The position numbers were made by a program, and so were the translations under genes. This document shows, piece by piece, positions 1-6,245 of a stretch of 6,390 bases of DNA; position 1 is the stretch's first letter; the number at the start of each line of letters is the position of its first letter. Origin of the DNA: Geochorda sp036562495 (GTDB lineage: Bacteria; Bacillota; Limnochordia; Limnochordales; Geochordaceae); the NCBI GenBank assembly GCA_036562495.1, contig DATCKA010000109.1:1-6390 (forward strand), in the 5' to 3' direction. The notes beneath the pieces are model-generated. The model was not told where the DNA came from. It made no database searches and worked only from the letters and a program-made list of their open reading frames with translations.

Positions 1-356
1 AAGGGGTCCTGGAAGATCATCTGCACCCGGCGACGGTACGCCAGCAGCGCGCCTCGCGACAGGCGGGCCGGCACCTCCTGCCCTTCCAGCCAGGTGCGGC
101 CGGCGCTGGGGGTCTCCAGGCGCGCCACCACCCGGGCGAGGGTGCTCTTGCCCGATCCTGACTCGCCGACGAGCGCCACCACCTCCCGCGCGCCCACGTG
201 CAGGTCGACGTGGTTGACCGCCACGATCACGCGCGTGCGCGGGAATCGCCCGATGCGGAAGCGCTTGACGAGCCCCTGCACCTCCAGCAGCGCCCGGACG
301 TCCCCGCCGGGTGCCACCCGTTGCGCCTCTGTCAAGGCCGGCCGTACGTCACTCAT
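1..356 (-). CDS. OppF/DppF-type ABC transporter ATP-binding protein (partial, C-terminus outside window)
   Basis: This is the second ATPase of the importer; it would pair with the OppD-type ATPase in the cytoplasm and power uptake. Only the first 118 residues are present. The frame is open to the left edge with no stop. Visible are the Walker A motif GESGSGKST (residues 64-72) and the Q-loop in QMIFQDP (Q116, typical of OppF/DppF). A preceding beta-strand region, ALLEVQGLVKRF (about 22-33), has the usual OppF N-terminal look. The ABC signature, Walker B and H-loop lie beyond the window. The ATG at 356-354 overlaps the end of the OppD-type gene by 8 bases (ATGAGTGA). It has no strong Shine-Dalgarno sequence of its own, so translation is probably coupled to the upstream gene. 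Family assignment is firm; the transported substrate cannot be read from this fragment. Confidence 0.93.
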   Translation of the reverse strand, partial: MSDVRPALTEAQRVAPGGDVRALLEVQGLVKRFRIGRFPRTRVIVAVNHVDLHVGAREVVALVGESGSGKSTLARVVARLETPSAGRTWLEGQEVPARLSRGALLAYRRRVQMIFQDP

Positions 357-1320
357 GGAGATGACACGCCACCCAATGTCCGTCTTCGACCTGCCGCAGG
401 CGGGGCCGCACCCGCTCGCACACCTCCGCCACCCGCTGGCTGCAGCGGGGTGCGAAGGGGCAACCGGGGCTCTCGGTCGTCAGATCCGGCGGCTGCCCCG
501 CGATGCCGCTCAGGCGTCGGCGAGGCCCCGTCAGGGGCGGGAAGGCCTGCATCAGGCTGCGGGTGTAGGGATGCTTGGGGGAGGCGTAGAGTCGCCGAGA
601 GGGGGCACGCTCGACGATCTCGCCGGCGTACATGATGGCGACGCTGTCGCTCATCTCGACCAGCAGCGACAGGTCATGCGTGATGAAGACCACCGAGAAG
701 CCCAGGCGCCTTCGCAGCTGGTCGATCTCCTGGAGGATGGTCCTCTGCACCACCACGTCGAGGGCCGTGGTCGGCTCATCCATGATGACCAGCCTGGGCT
801 CCAGCGCCAGCGCCGCGGCGATCGCCACCCTCTGGCGCATCCCTCCGCTCAGCTGGTGAGGGTAGGCGTCCATGAAGCGCAAGGGCAGGTTGACCAGCTC
901 GAACAGCTCCACGACCCGCTCGTGCAGCCTGCGGCGGTCCCTCACCCCGTGGGCGATCATGGCGTCGAAGATCTGATCCTTCACCCTGGCGACGGGGTTG
1001 AGGACGTTCATGGAAGCCTGAAAGACGATGGAGAACTCCTTCCAGCGAAGCCGTCGCAATGCCCGCTGGTCGAGCCGCATCAGGTCCGTGCCGGCAAACC
1101 ACACCTTGCCGCCGAACACCCTCCCCGGCGGCTGCAGCAAACCGGTCATGGCGAAGGCCAGCGTCGACTTGCCGCACCCCGACTCTCCGGCGATGCCGAG
1201 GAACTCGCCCTGTGCCACGTCGAGGTCGACGTCGCGCACGGCCAGCGCGACCCGGCCGCCTTTCACATAGCCGGCCCGCAACGCTTCGATCCGCACCAGG
1301 GGGTCTTTAGGCCCCGTCAA
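349..1320 (-). CDS. OppD/DppD-type ABC transporter ATP-binding protein
   Basis: This cytoplasmic ATPase of a Dpp/Opp-class importer has 323 residues from the TTG at 1320, the usual size for OppD/DppD. Motifs in order are Walker A GESGCGKST (45-53), Q-loop Q101 in FQASMNVLNPV, ABC signature LSGGMRQR (157-164), Walker B LVIMDEP (177-183, catalytic E182) and H-loop H215 in ITHDLS. All are canonical, so the site should be active. The C-terminal oligopeptide-transporter extension carries four cysteines (287, 293, 301, 319) in the GCPFAPRC...C...C arrangement, which binds a [4Fe-4S] cluster in characterised DppD relatives. The frame stays open to 1428, but residues before 1320 only shadow the upstream permease. 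The TTG overlaps that permease's stop as TTGA. A GTG at 1296 (315 residues) is an alternative start. The Q-loop wording resembles ATPases of oligosaccharide-importing members; this is suggestive only. Confidence 0.95.
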   Translation of the reverse strand: MTGPKDPLVRIEALRAGYVKGGRVALAVRDVDLDVAQGEFLGIAGESGCGKSTLAFAMTGLLQPPGRVFGGKVWFAGTDLMRLDQRALRRLRWKEFSIVFQASMNVLNPVARVKDQIFDAMIAHGVRDRRRLHERVVELFELVNLPLRFMDAYPHQLSGGMRQRVAIAAALALEPRLVIMDEPTTALDVVVQRTILQEIDQLRRRLGFSVVFITHDLSLLVEMSDSVAIMYAGEIVERAPSRRLYASPKHPYTRSLMQAFPPLTGPRRRLSGIAGQPPDLTTESPGCPFAPRCSQRVAEVCERVRPRLRQVEDGHWVACHLHE

Positions 1321-2153
1321 CCTTGTCTCAGCCGTGGGTTGCTCACCTCGTCGATGGCGAAGTTGATCAGGGCGAACGCGGTGCCCAGCATCGCGATGCA
1401 CAAACCGGGCACGGCCATCCACTGCCACTGGCCCAGGATGATGGCCTGGTTGTTTTGAGCCCAGTACAGGATCGTCCCCCAGGTCACCACGTTGACGTTG
1501 CCCAGCCCCAGAAACTCGAGCCCTGCCTCGCTCAGCACCGCGTACAGCGCGGCGCCGAAGAAGTTAGCGACGATGAGGCTGAGCATGTTGGGCAGCATCT
1601 CGGAGAAGATGATGCGGGCGGGACGCTCACCGACCACCACCGCCGCCTGCACGAAGTCGCGGCTCTTGAGGCTCAACGCCTGGGACCGCAGCACCCGCGC
1701 CCCCCAGGCCCATCCCGTCACCGATATGACGAGGATGATGGGCACCACGCCCTTGACCGTCACGTAGGCCGCCACCACGATCATCAGCGGCAGGCCCGGC
1801 AGGACCAGGAAGATGTTGGTGATGGCCGACAGCACCTCGTCCACCAGGCCGCCGAAGTAGCCGGCCGTGAGCCCCACCGCCGTCGACAGCACGGTGGTGA
1901 TGGCGCCCGTCACCAGCCCCACCAGCAGCGTCAGCCGGGTGCCCCAGATGACCTGGGAGAGGATGTCCTGCCCCAGTGCCGTGGTGCCGAGGGGATGCGC
2001 CCAGCTGGGCGGCAGGGAGGGCGCGAAGTCCATCGCCGTGGGCGACGCGGGCGCGATGACGGGAGCCAGCAAGGCGATCACGGCGAAAAAGCCCAGGATC
2101 GAGAAGCCGGCCAGGGCCTTGGGATGGCGCAGTATGGCCCGCGACGTGCTCAC
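1317..2153 (-). CDS. OppC/DppC-type ABC transporter permease
   Basis: This inner-membrane subunit of the importer has 278 residues. An N-terminal hydrophobic helix (about 15-36) is followed by the OppC_N signature HPLGTTALGQDILSQVIWGTR (53-73). The BPD_transp_1 domain comes next with several membrane helices (roughly 75-99, 112-135, 137-150, 190-210 and 248-268). The cytoplasmic EAA loop that docks on the ATPases is at about 169-189, with G175 and LP at 187-188. The start is the GTG at 2153: the open frame runs upstream to 2843, but that part only shadows the OppB-type gene and does not look like permease. A GGGAGGGG ribosome binding site lies 7 bases upstream. GTGA overlaps the upstream stop by 4 bases, and the gene's own TGA overlaps the next gene's TTG, so the cassette is tightly coupled. 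Confidence 0.95.
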   Translation of the reverse strand: MSTSRAILRHPKALAGFSILGFFAVIALLAPVIAPASPTAMDFAPSLPPSWAHPLGTTALGQDILSQVIWGTRLTLLVGLVTGAITTVLSTAVGLTAGYFGGLVDEVLSAITNIFLVLPGLPLMIVVAAYVTVKGVVPIILVISVTGWAWGARVLRSQALSLKSRDFVQAAVVVGERPARIIFSEMLPNMLSLIVANFFGAALYAVLSEAGLEFLGLGNVNVVTWGTILYWAQNNQAIILGQWQWMAVPGLCIAMLGTAFALINFAIDEVSNPRLRQG

Positions 2154-3151
2154 GACCCGGCCCCTCCCGTGCGGACCCTCGGATCGAGCAGGGCCAGCGT
2201 CAGGTCGGCCAGGAAGTTGGCCGCCAGCACGGCCAGCGAGATGAACAGGAAGATGGCCTGCATCAAGGGGTAGTCGAGGCTCGTCACCGCCTGATACAAG
2301 ACGAACCCGACGCCGGGATAGGCGAAGACCATCTCGGTCAGCAGCGCGCCCCCTACCACAAACCCCAGGGCCATGGAAAAGCCTGTGAAGCTGGGGAGGA
2401 TCGCGTTGCGTGCGGCGTACCGGTACTCGACGGTGCGGTCGGGCAAGCCCTTGGCCCGGGCGTACGCGATGTACTCCTCCGCCAGCACCGTCACCATGTT
2501 GTTGCGCATGGTGAGCATCCAGCCGCCCATGGCCGTGACGACGATGGTGACGAAGGGCAAGAAGGCGTGGTGCAGGACCGACCCGGCCCGCTGCAGCCAT
2601 GTCTGGTCGTCGAACGGCGAGTACGCGTAGCCGCCGCCCAGCGGGAACCATCCCAGCAAGAAGGCGAAGACGTAGAGGACCACCAGGGCGAACCAGAAGT
2701 ACGGCACACTGTTTAAGAACAGCGCGAAGGGCACCAGCGCGTCGGCCGCCCAACGGCCGCGGCGCCATGCGGAGTAGATGCCCAACAAGGTGCCCACCCC
2801 GAACGCCGCCACGGTGGCCGCGCCCACCAGCCCCAGCGTCCACGGGATGGACTGCCGGAGGATCTCATTGACCGGCGTGGGGTAGTAGGTGAGGGAGATG
2901 CCCAGATCGCCCTGCAGCAGGCGTCGCCAGTAATCGACGTACTGCTCCCACAGGCTCTGCTCCGTATTGAGCCCGAAGGCGATCTCCAGAGCCCGCAGCG
3001 CCTGGGTGCTCAGCTTGCCCTGAAACTTGGCGATCATCACCTGCGCGGGATTGCCCGGCATCAGGCGGGGCAGCACGAAGTTGATGGTCAGGGCGGCCCA
3101 GGCCGTAAAGGCCAGGAAGGCCATCCTCCTGAGCAGGTACCCCACCGGCAT
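2150..3151 (-). CDS. OppB/DppB-type ABC transporter permease
   Basis: This is the first membrane subunit, expected to form a heterodimeric channel with the OppC-type permease. It has 333 residues. Helix 1 spans about 11-29, followed by a long extracytoplasmic stretch typical of OppB/DppB with GDLGISL at 81-87. Further helices lie at about 103-127, 138-168, 195-212, 255-278 and 297-321. The EAA loop (about 225-253) contains EYIAYARAKGL and ends in ILP, and the C-terminal family signature LDPRVR is at 322-327. The ATG at 3151 has GAGG directly against it, which is too close to act as its ribosome binding site. The GTG at 3145 (codon 3, giving VGYLLRRM) sits 6 bases from the same GAGG and may be the true start. 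The gene follows the binding-protein gene after 96 bases that contain strong hairpins. Confidence 0.95.
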   Translation of the reverse strand: MPVGYLLRRMAFLAFTAWAALTINFVLPRLMPGNPAQVMIAKFQGKLSTQALRALEIAFGLNTEQSLWEQYVDYWRRLLQGDLGISLTYYPTPVNEILRQSIPWTLGLVGAATVAAFGVGTLLGIYSAWRRGRWAADALVPFALFLNSVPYFWFALVVLYVFAFLLGWFPLGGGYAYSPFDDQTWLQRAGSVLHHAFLPFVTIVVTAMGGWMLTMRNNMVTVLAEEYIAYARAKGLPDRTVEYRYAARNAILPSFTGFSMALGFVVGGALLTEMVFAYPGVGFVLYQAVTSLDYPLMQAIFLFISLAVLAANFLADLTLALLDPRVRTGGAGS

Positions 3152-3182
3152 CCTCGCTTTCGCCGAGTTACCCGGGGTGGGG

Positions 3183-3210
3183 CCGGCGCGGGCGGCGTGG
3201 CCCGCGCCAG
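3183..3210 (-). repeat. Stable G+C-rich hairpin in binding-protein/permease gap
   Basis: In the minus-strand RNA, GGCGCGGGC and GCCCGCGCC form a perfect 9-base stem (3208-3200 with 3193-3185) around a 6-base loop. It is extended by one U-G and one C-G pair to 11. No U-tract follows, so it is not a classic intrinsic terminator. Such hairpins between binding-protein and permease genes often protect the upstream message from 3' decay, or partly attenuate transcription, and so give excess binding protein. That role is inferred. Confidence 0.6.
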
Positions 3211-3221
3211 CATCCTGACCC

Positions 3222-3247
3222 CGGCCTCTAGATAGGCCTCGAGGCCG
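3222..3247 (-). repeat. Palindrome and alternative hairpin just after the binding-protein stop codon
   Basis: A perfect 12-base palindrome GGCCTCGAGGCC (3235-3246) lies one base past the stop codon. Its outer half also pairs with a downstream copy: CGGCCTC and GAGGCCG (3247-3241 and 3228-3222 in RNA order) make a 7-base stem with a 12-base loop. The two folds exclude each other. Neither has a U-tract. It sits immediately before the larger hairpin at 3183-3210. Confidence 0.5.
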
Positions 3248-4909
3248 TCACTTCAGGTGCACGTTGACGTACATGAGCAGCGCGCCCAGCTGGTCCGACG
3301 CCTCGCCGGCGTTGTAGGGGTTGTCGTCGGACGGCCAGCCCGTGAAGCGCGACTCGTTGTAGTCCAGGAAGTTGGTCCGGTTGGTGAGCGGGATGTACGG
3401 CACCTCATCCAGGACGACCCGTGCGATGGTGTTGATGGCCTCCTTCTGCACCGCCCGATCGCTGGTCTCCCGGTAGCGGCGCAGCGCCTCCGTGATCTCC
3501 GGCCTCACGAACCGCGCCCAGTTGGACTGCGCCGTCTCGCCGATCCGCTCGGCCGAGAACTCCGGGCTGAACTCCTGGTAGTACAGGTAATACGGGGTCG
3601 GCCCGCTTCCCGTGCCCCAGGAGATGGCCATGTCGTAGGTGCCGCTCATCAGGCTGGTGATGTAGCCGTTCCAGGGCTGCTGGTCGATGACGGTGTGGAT
3701 GCCGAGGCGCTCCAGGTTTTGGGAGATGATCTGGGCCATGGTGATGAAGTCGGTCCATCCGGCACCGACCAGGATGTTGAACGTCGGCAGCTTGCTCCCA
3801 TCCGGAGCCAGCAGGTCGCCCGCGGCATTCCACTTGAAGCCAGCCTTGGCCAGCAGCGCTCGCGCCCCCTCGGGGTCGTACGAGTAGGCGCGGCTCCGCA
3901 CCGACGGCTCGAGCCACTCATCGATCTGCGCCGGTACGATCCCGGTGGGATCGGCAGGAGCGGCGGTGTTGTAGTACGCCTTCTCCGACAGGGCCTGCTT
4001 GTCGATCGCCATGGCGATCGCCCGCCGGAAGGCCACGCTGTCGAACGGCGCCTTGGCCGTGTTGACGTAGAGGATGTTGGTGTTGGTCACCGGCCACCAG
4101 TACTTGTGCACGGACGGGTTGCGAGCGACGTACGAGCGGTCCGGATCGGGCAGGAACGCGAAGGTGAAGTCGATCTCCTGGCGCAGCATCATGAGCAGGA
4201 CCGTGGTGTTGGAGTCGACCGCCTGGAAGGTGATGCCGTCGATGTAGGGACGGCCCTTCATCCAGTAGTTGGGATTCTTCACCACGGTCATCGACTGGGG
4301 CGTGAAGCTCCTGACCATGAACGGCCCGGTCCCCACCGGCTGGGGGTTGGTGAAGGCGGCGGGGTCTTCGACCTTCGACCAGATGTGTTCGGGCACGATG
4401 GGCAGTGTCGCGATGTAGTAGAACAACGGGGTGTTGGGCTGGGAGAAGGTGAAGACCACGGTGTGGTCGTCGGTCGCCTCTACCGATGCCAGGCCGCCCC
4501 TCCAGATGCCCGTGAGGTCCGCGACCGGATGCTGCTTGATGTAGTTGAAGGTGAAGGCGACGTCCCTGGCGCTGAACGGCCGGCCGTCGTTCCAGGTCAC
4601 ACCCTGGCGCGTCTGGACAGTCAGCCTGAGGGAGTCCTCCGACCACCGGTACGACACGCCGAGCAACGGTGTCTCCTTGCCGCTGGCGGGATTGATGTAG
4701 AAGAGGGGCTCGTAGATGGCCGACAGCGTCGCCGGCATGTTTTGTCCGGGCGGCAGGAATGGGTTGCCGTTGTTGACCATGGTGCCCCATGGTTGTGCGA
4801 CGCGCAGGATGCCGCCGTACTTCACGTCCTCGGCTGCCGAGGCCGCACCTGCCAGCAGCCCGCACGCCACGACCAGCACCAGGGATAGCAGCCACCGATG
4901 CCGTCTCAT
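3248..4909 (-). CDS. ABC transporter substrate-binding protein, family 5 (OppA/DppA/oligosaccharide type)
   Basis: This is the extracytoplasmic receptor that captures the solute and delivers it to the permeases. It has 553 residues, normal for SBP_bac_5. The N-terminus is an export signal: basic MRRHR, a hydrophobic stretch 6-24, then ASA/AED as a likely signal peptidase I site near 24/25. VVAC ending at C16 could instead be a weak lipobox. Family landmarks are YGGILRVAQP (31-40), YEPLF (66-70), WNDGRPFSARDVAFTFNY (106-123), VGTGPFMV (192-199), NPNYW (212-216), FRRAIAMAID (294-303), Y344DPEGARALLAKAGF, and VPYIPL (503-508). The ending GWPSDDNPYN (524-533) is like binding proteins for cello- and other oligosaccharides, so sugar rather than peptide is inferred. 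The ATG at 4909 has GGAGGAGGG 11 bases upstream. The frame is open to 5071, but the extra residues look non-coding and lack a signal sequence. Confidence 0.95.
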   Translation of the reverse strand: MRRHRWLLSLVLVVACGLLAGAASAAEDVKYGGILRVAQPWGTMVNNGNPFLPPGQNMPATLSAIYEPLFYINPASGKETPLLGVSYRWSEDSLRLTVQTRQGVTWNDGRPFSARDVAFTFNYIKQHPVADLTGIWRGGLASVEATDDHTVVFTFSQPNTPLFYYIATLPIVPEHIWSKVEDPAAFTNPQPVGTGPFMVRSFTPQSMTVVKNPNYWMKGRPYIDGITFQAVDSNTTVLLMMLRQEIDFTFAFLPDPDRSYVARNPSVHKYWWPVTNTNILYVNTAKAPFDSVAFRRAIAMAIDKQALSEKAYYNTAAPADPTGIVPAQIDEWLEPSVRSRAYSYDPEGARALLAKAGFKWNAAGDLLAPDGSKLPTFNILVGAGWTDFITMAQIISQNLERLGIHTVIDQQPWNGYITSLMSGTYDMAISWGTGSGPTPYYLYYQEFSPEFSAERIGETAQSNWARFVRPEITEALRRYRETSDRAVQKEAINTIARVVLDEVPYIPLTNRTNFLDYNESRFTGWPSDDNPYNAGEASDQLGALLMYVNVHLK

Positions 4910-5043
4910 CGCCCAGATTTCCCTCCTCCGCTGGGGGGACGAGCCATCCGCCGGCCCGTCTGGTCGTACCAACCCTTCGTCATCACGACACCACTCGTCA
5001 TCGCCGACGGCTACGGGCACCACCTCCTCCTGGGGCAGCACGC
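4910..5043 (-). other. Intergenic leader between lacI-type and binding-protein genes
   Basis: This 134-base gap holds the GGAGGAGGG ribosome binding site (4929-4921) of the binding-protein gene. It also has two copies of GATGACGA (5002-4995 and 4984-4977, 18 bases apart) and a small inverted repeat TGGTCGTACCA (4961-4971). I see no TTGACA-like -35 box, no strong terminator behind lacI and no good copy of the near-palindrome found upstream of lacI. Read-through from the lacI promoter is the simplest explanation for expression of the transporter genes, though an unusual internal promoter is not excluded. Confidence 0.4.
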
Positions 5044-6051
5044 CTAGGCGGTCGCGCGAGGTGGGGCGCAAGACGCCCGGATCACGAGCGTCGGCTCGAT
5101 GATGACCCGCTCCGTCTCGTCCCCGCCTGTCTCGCCCGACAGCCGCTGAAGCAGCATGGTCGCTGCTCGCATGCCCATCTCGTACATCCTCTGGCTCACG
5201 GTCGTCAGCGGTGGATCGAGTAAAGCCGCCACGGGGATATCGTCGAAGCCCATGACCGATACGTCTTGTGGCACCCGGAGGCCGTGCTGGCGCAGCGCGT
5301 CCATCGCTCCGTGGGCCATCTGGTCGTTGGAGGCGAAGATGGCCGTCGGAAGGGTACCCCCTCGGATCCAGCGCTCGACGGCCTGCATGCCGGCCATCCT
5401 CGTGTAGTCGCCGGGCTGGACCATCCAGGGCTCCACCTTGAGCCCGGCCTCGCGCATCGCTTCGCGGTAGCCGAGCAGCCGCTGCTGCGACGAGGGGATC
5501 TCCATGATGCCTGCCACGTAGCCGATGGTGCGGTGCCCCAGCTCGATGAGGTAGCGGGTGGCCGCATAGCCGCCCTTTCGGTTGTCGAAGGTGACGGACA
5601 GGCCGAGGGGAGCGTCGTTGCGGTGGTCCACCCAGACCACGGGGAGGCCCCGGGAGACCAGGAGGCGGCCCTCCCGGTCGGCTTGGCCCGGGGTCAAGAG
5701 GATCACACCGTCCACACGGTCGGGCCCGAGCACCCCGGCCCGCGGCGACTCGGCGCGCCGGGGCGTGTACAGCAGCAAGTCGTACGGTGTGCCGCCCAGT
5801 GCGTCGTTGACACCCCGGAGGATCTCCGCGTAAAACGGCGAGACGATGTCGGGCACGAAGACCCCGATGGTGTAGGTGCGCCCCAGCTTGAGCCCACGCG
5901 CACCGGCGTGCGGCTCGTACTGCAACTGTCTCACGACCCGCAAGACCCGCTCACGGGTGGCAGGGCGCACATGCGGGTTGTTGTTGAGCACCCGCGAGAC
6001 AGTAGACTTGGAAACACCGCATGCCTTCGCGATGTCCTCAATGGTAAGCAT
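5044..6051 (-). CDS. LacI-family transcriptional regulator
   Basis: This cytoplasmic DNA-binding regulator has 335 residues, the normal LacI/GalR length. Residues 1-24 form the helix-turn-helix (TIEDIAKACGVSKSTVSRVL). The hinge follows at about 47-56 (PHAGARGLKL), where L54 matches the minor-groove-inserting leucine of LacI. The ligand-binding domain starts at RTYTIGVFVPD (58-68) and includes SPFYAEILRG (71-80), RVDGVILL (112-119), FASNDQMAHGA (239-249) and VMGFDDIPVA (266-275). The ATG at 6051 starts exactly where family members start. A TTG at 6087 adds 12 unrelated residues and lacks a ribosome binding site. The chosen ATG also lacks a clear one. As first gene in line with the transporter it is its likely regulator and may repress itself. 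Its ligand is probably a sugar (inference from the family and neighbours), but which one cannot be read. Confidence 0.95.
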   Translation of the reverse strand: MLTIEDIAKACGVSKSTVSRVLNNNPHVRPATRERVLRVVRQLQYEPHAGARGLKLGRTYTIGVFVPDIVSPFYAEILRGVNDALGGTPYDLLLYTPRRAESPRAGVLGPDRVDGVILLTPGQADREGRLLVSRGLPVVWVDHRNDAPLGLSVTFDNRKGGYAATRYLIELGHRTIGYVAGIMEIPSSQQRLLGYREAMREAGLKVEPWMVQPGDYTRMAGMQAVERWIRGGTLPTAIFASNDQMAHGAMDALRQHGLRVPQDVSVMGFDDIPVAALLDPPLTTVSQRMYEMGMRAATMLLQRLSGETGGDETERVIIEPTLVIRASCAPPRATA

Positions 6052-6071
6052 TCGCGTTTCAGGAATGAGTC

Positions 6072-6087
6072 TTGGAAAGGTTCCCAA
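6072..6087. promoter_or_regulatory. Candidate LacI-type operator
   Basis: The plus-strand sequence TTGGAAAGGTTCCCAA is a 16-base near-palindrome with 6 of 7 symmetric pairs matching around a central GG. It resembles the A/T-flanked, TTGG...CCAA shape of LacI/GalR operators, although those usually have a central CG. It lies about 8-23 bases downstream of the predicted lacI transcription start, where a bound repressor would block transcription. Autoregulation by the lacI product is an inference. Confidence 0.4.
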
Positions 6088-6101
6088 CTGGACCCGGTTG
6101 C

Positions 6102-6130
6102 AGGTTATCGCTTCCTCGACGGACTGTCAA
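6102..6130 (-). promoter_or_regulatory. Candidate sigma-A promoter for lacI-type gene and possibly the whole operon
   Basis: Reading the minus strand, a perfect -35 box TTGACA (6130-6125) is followed 17 bases later by TAACCT (6107-6102), a weak -10. GATAAC at 15 bases spacing (6109-6104) is an alternative -10. Transcription would begin near 6094, leaving a leader of about 43 bases before the lacI ATG. No comparably good promoter was seen in front of the binding-protein gene. Confidence 0.5.
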
Positions 6131-6216
6131 CCCGGCATTTGCAGGATCGACGGCGCGGCCGACGGTGAAGGTCAGGAAAGCCATCCACGCCTGCGGATTC
6201 GCGCGGGGCACCCCTC

Positions 6217-6245
6217 TTGATCCCGGCATACATGGCGTGTAGACT
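6217..6245 (+). promoter_or_regulatory. Candidate sigma-A promoter for gntR-type gene
   Basis: TTGATC (6217-6222, 4 of 6 consensus) and TAGACT (6240-6245, 4 of 6 consensus) are separated by the ideal 17 bases. The predicted start at about 6252 falls within a few bases of the GTG at 6253 and the ATG at 6256, consistent with a leaderless transcript. It diverges from the lacI promoter. Confidence 0.45.

Noticed and set aside
94..1458. 454-codon open frame on the plus strand
   Set aside because: It is antisense to the OppD-type and OppF-type genes, whose motifs are unmistakable. The translation is arginine/histidine/proline-rich with no recognisable domain, a common artefact in high-GC DNA.
1323..2273. 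316-codon open frame on the plus strand
   Set aside because: It is antisense to the OppC-type permease, rich in H, D, Q and G, with no membrane segments or motifs.
2154..2843. N-terminal extension of the OppC-type frame up to 2843
   Set aside because: The extra 230 codons overlap the OppB-type gene in another frame and are arginine/glycine-rich. A GTG with a good ribosome binding site at 2153 gives a normal-length OppC.
3183..3210. Hairpin read as an intrinsic terminator
   Set aside because: No U-tract follows the stem, and the downstream permease genes belong to the same importer.
3257..4888. 543-codon open frame on the plus strand
   Set aside because: It lies entirely antisense to the binding-protein gene. 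Its composition (long runs rich in V, G, D, R, H) mirrors that gene's third-codon bias and shows no domain.
4961..4971. TGGTCGTACCA as a second LacI operator
   Set aside because: The arms are only 4 bases with a 3-base centre, and the layout does not match the 16-base near-palindrome upstream of lacI. Chance is a sufficient explanation.
4910..5071. 54-residue N-terminal extension of the binding protein
   Set aside because: The extension is charged and overlaps the end of lacI. The internal ATG at 4909 begins a textbook signal peptide behind GGAGGAGGG.
5266..6168. 300-codon open frame on the plus strand
   Set aside because: It is antisense to the lacI-type gene and runs into the intergenic region, with no recognisable domain.
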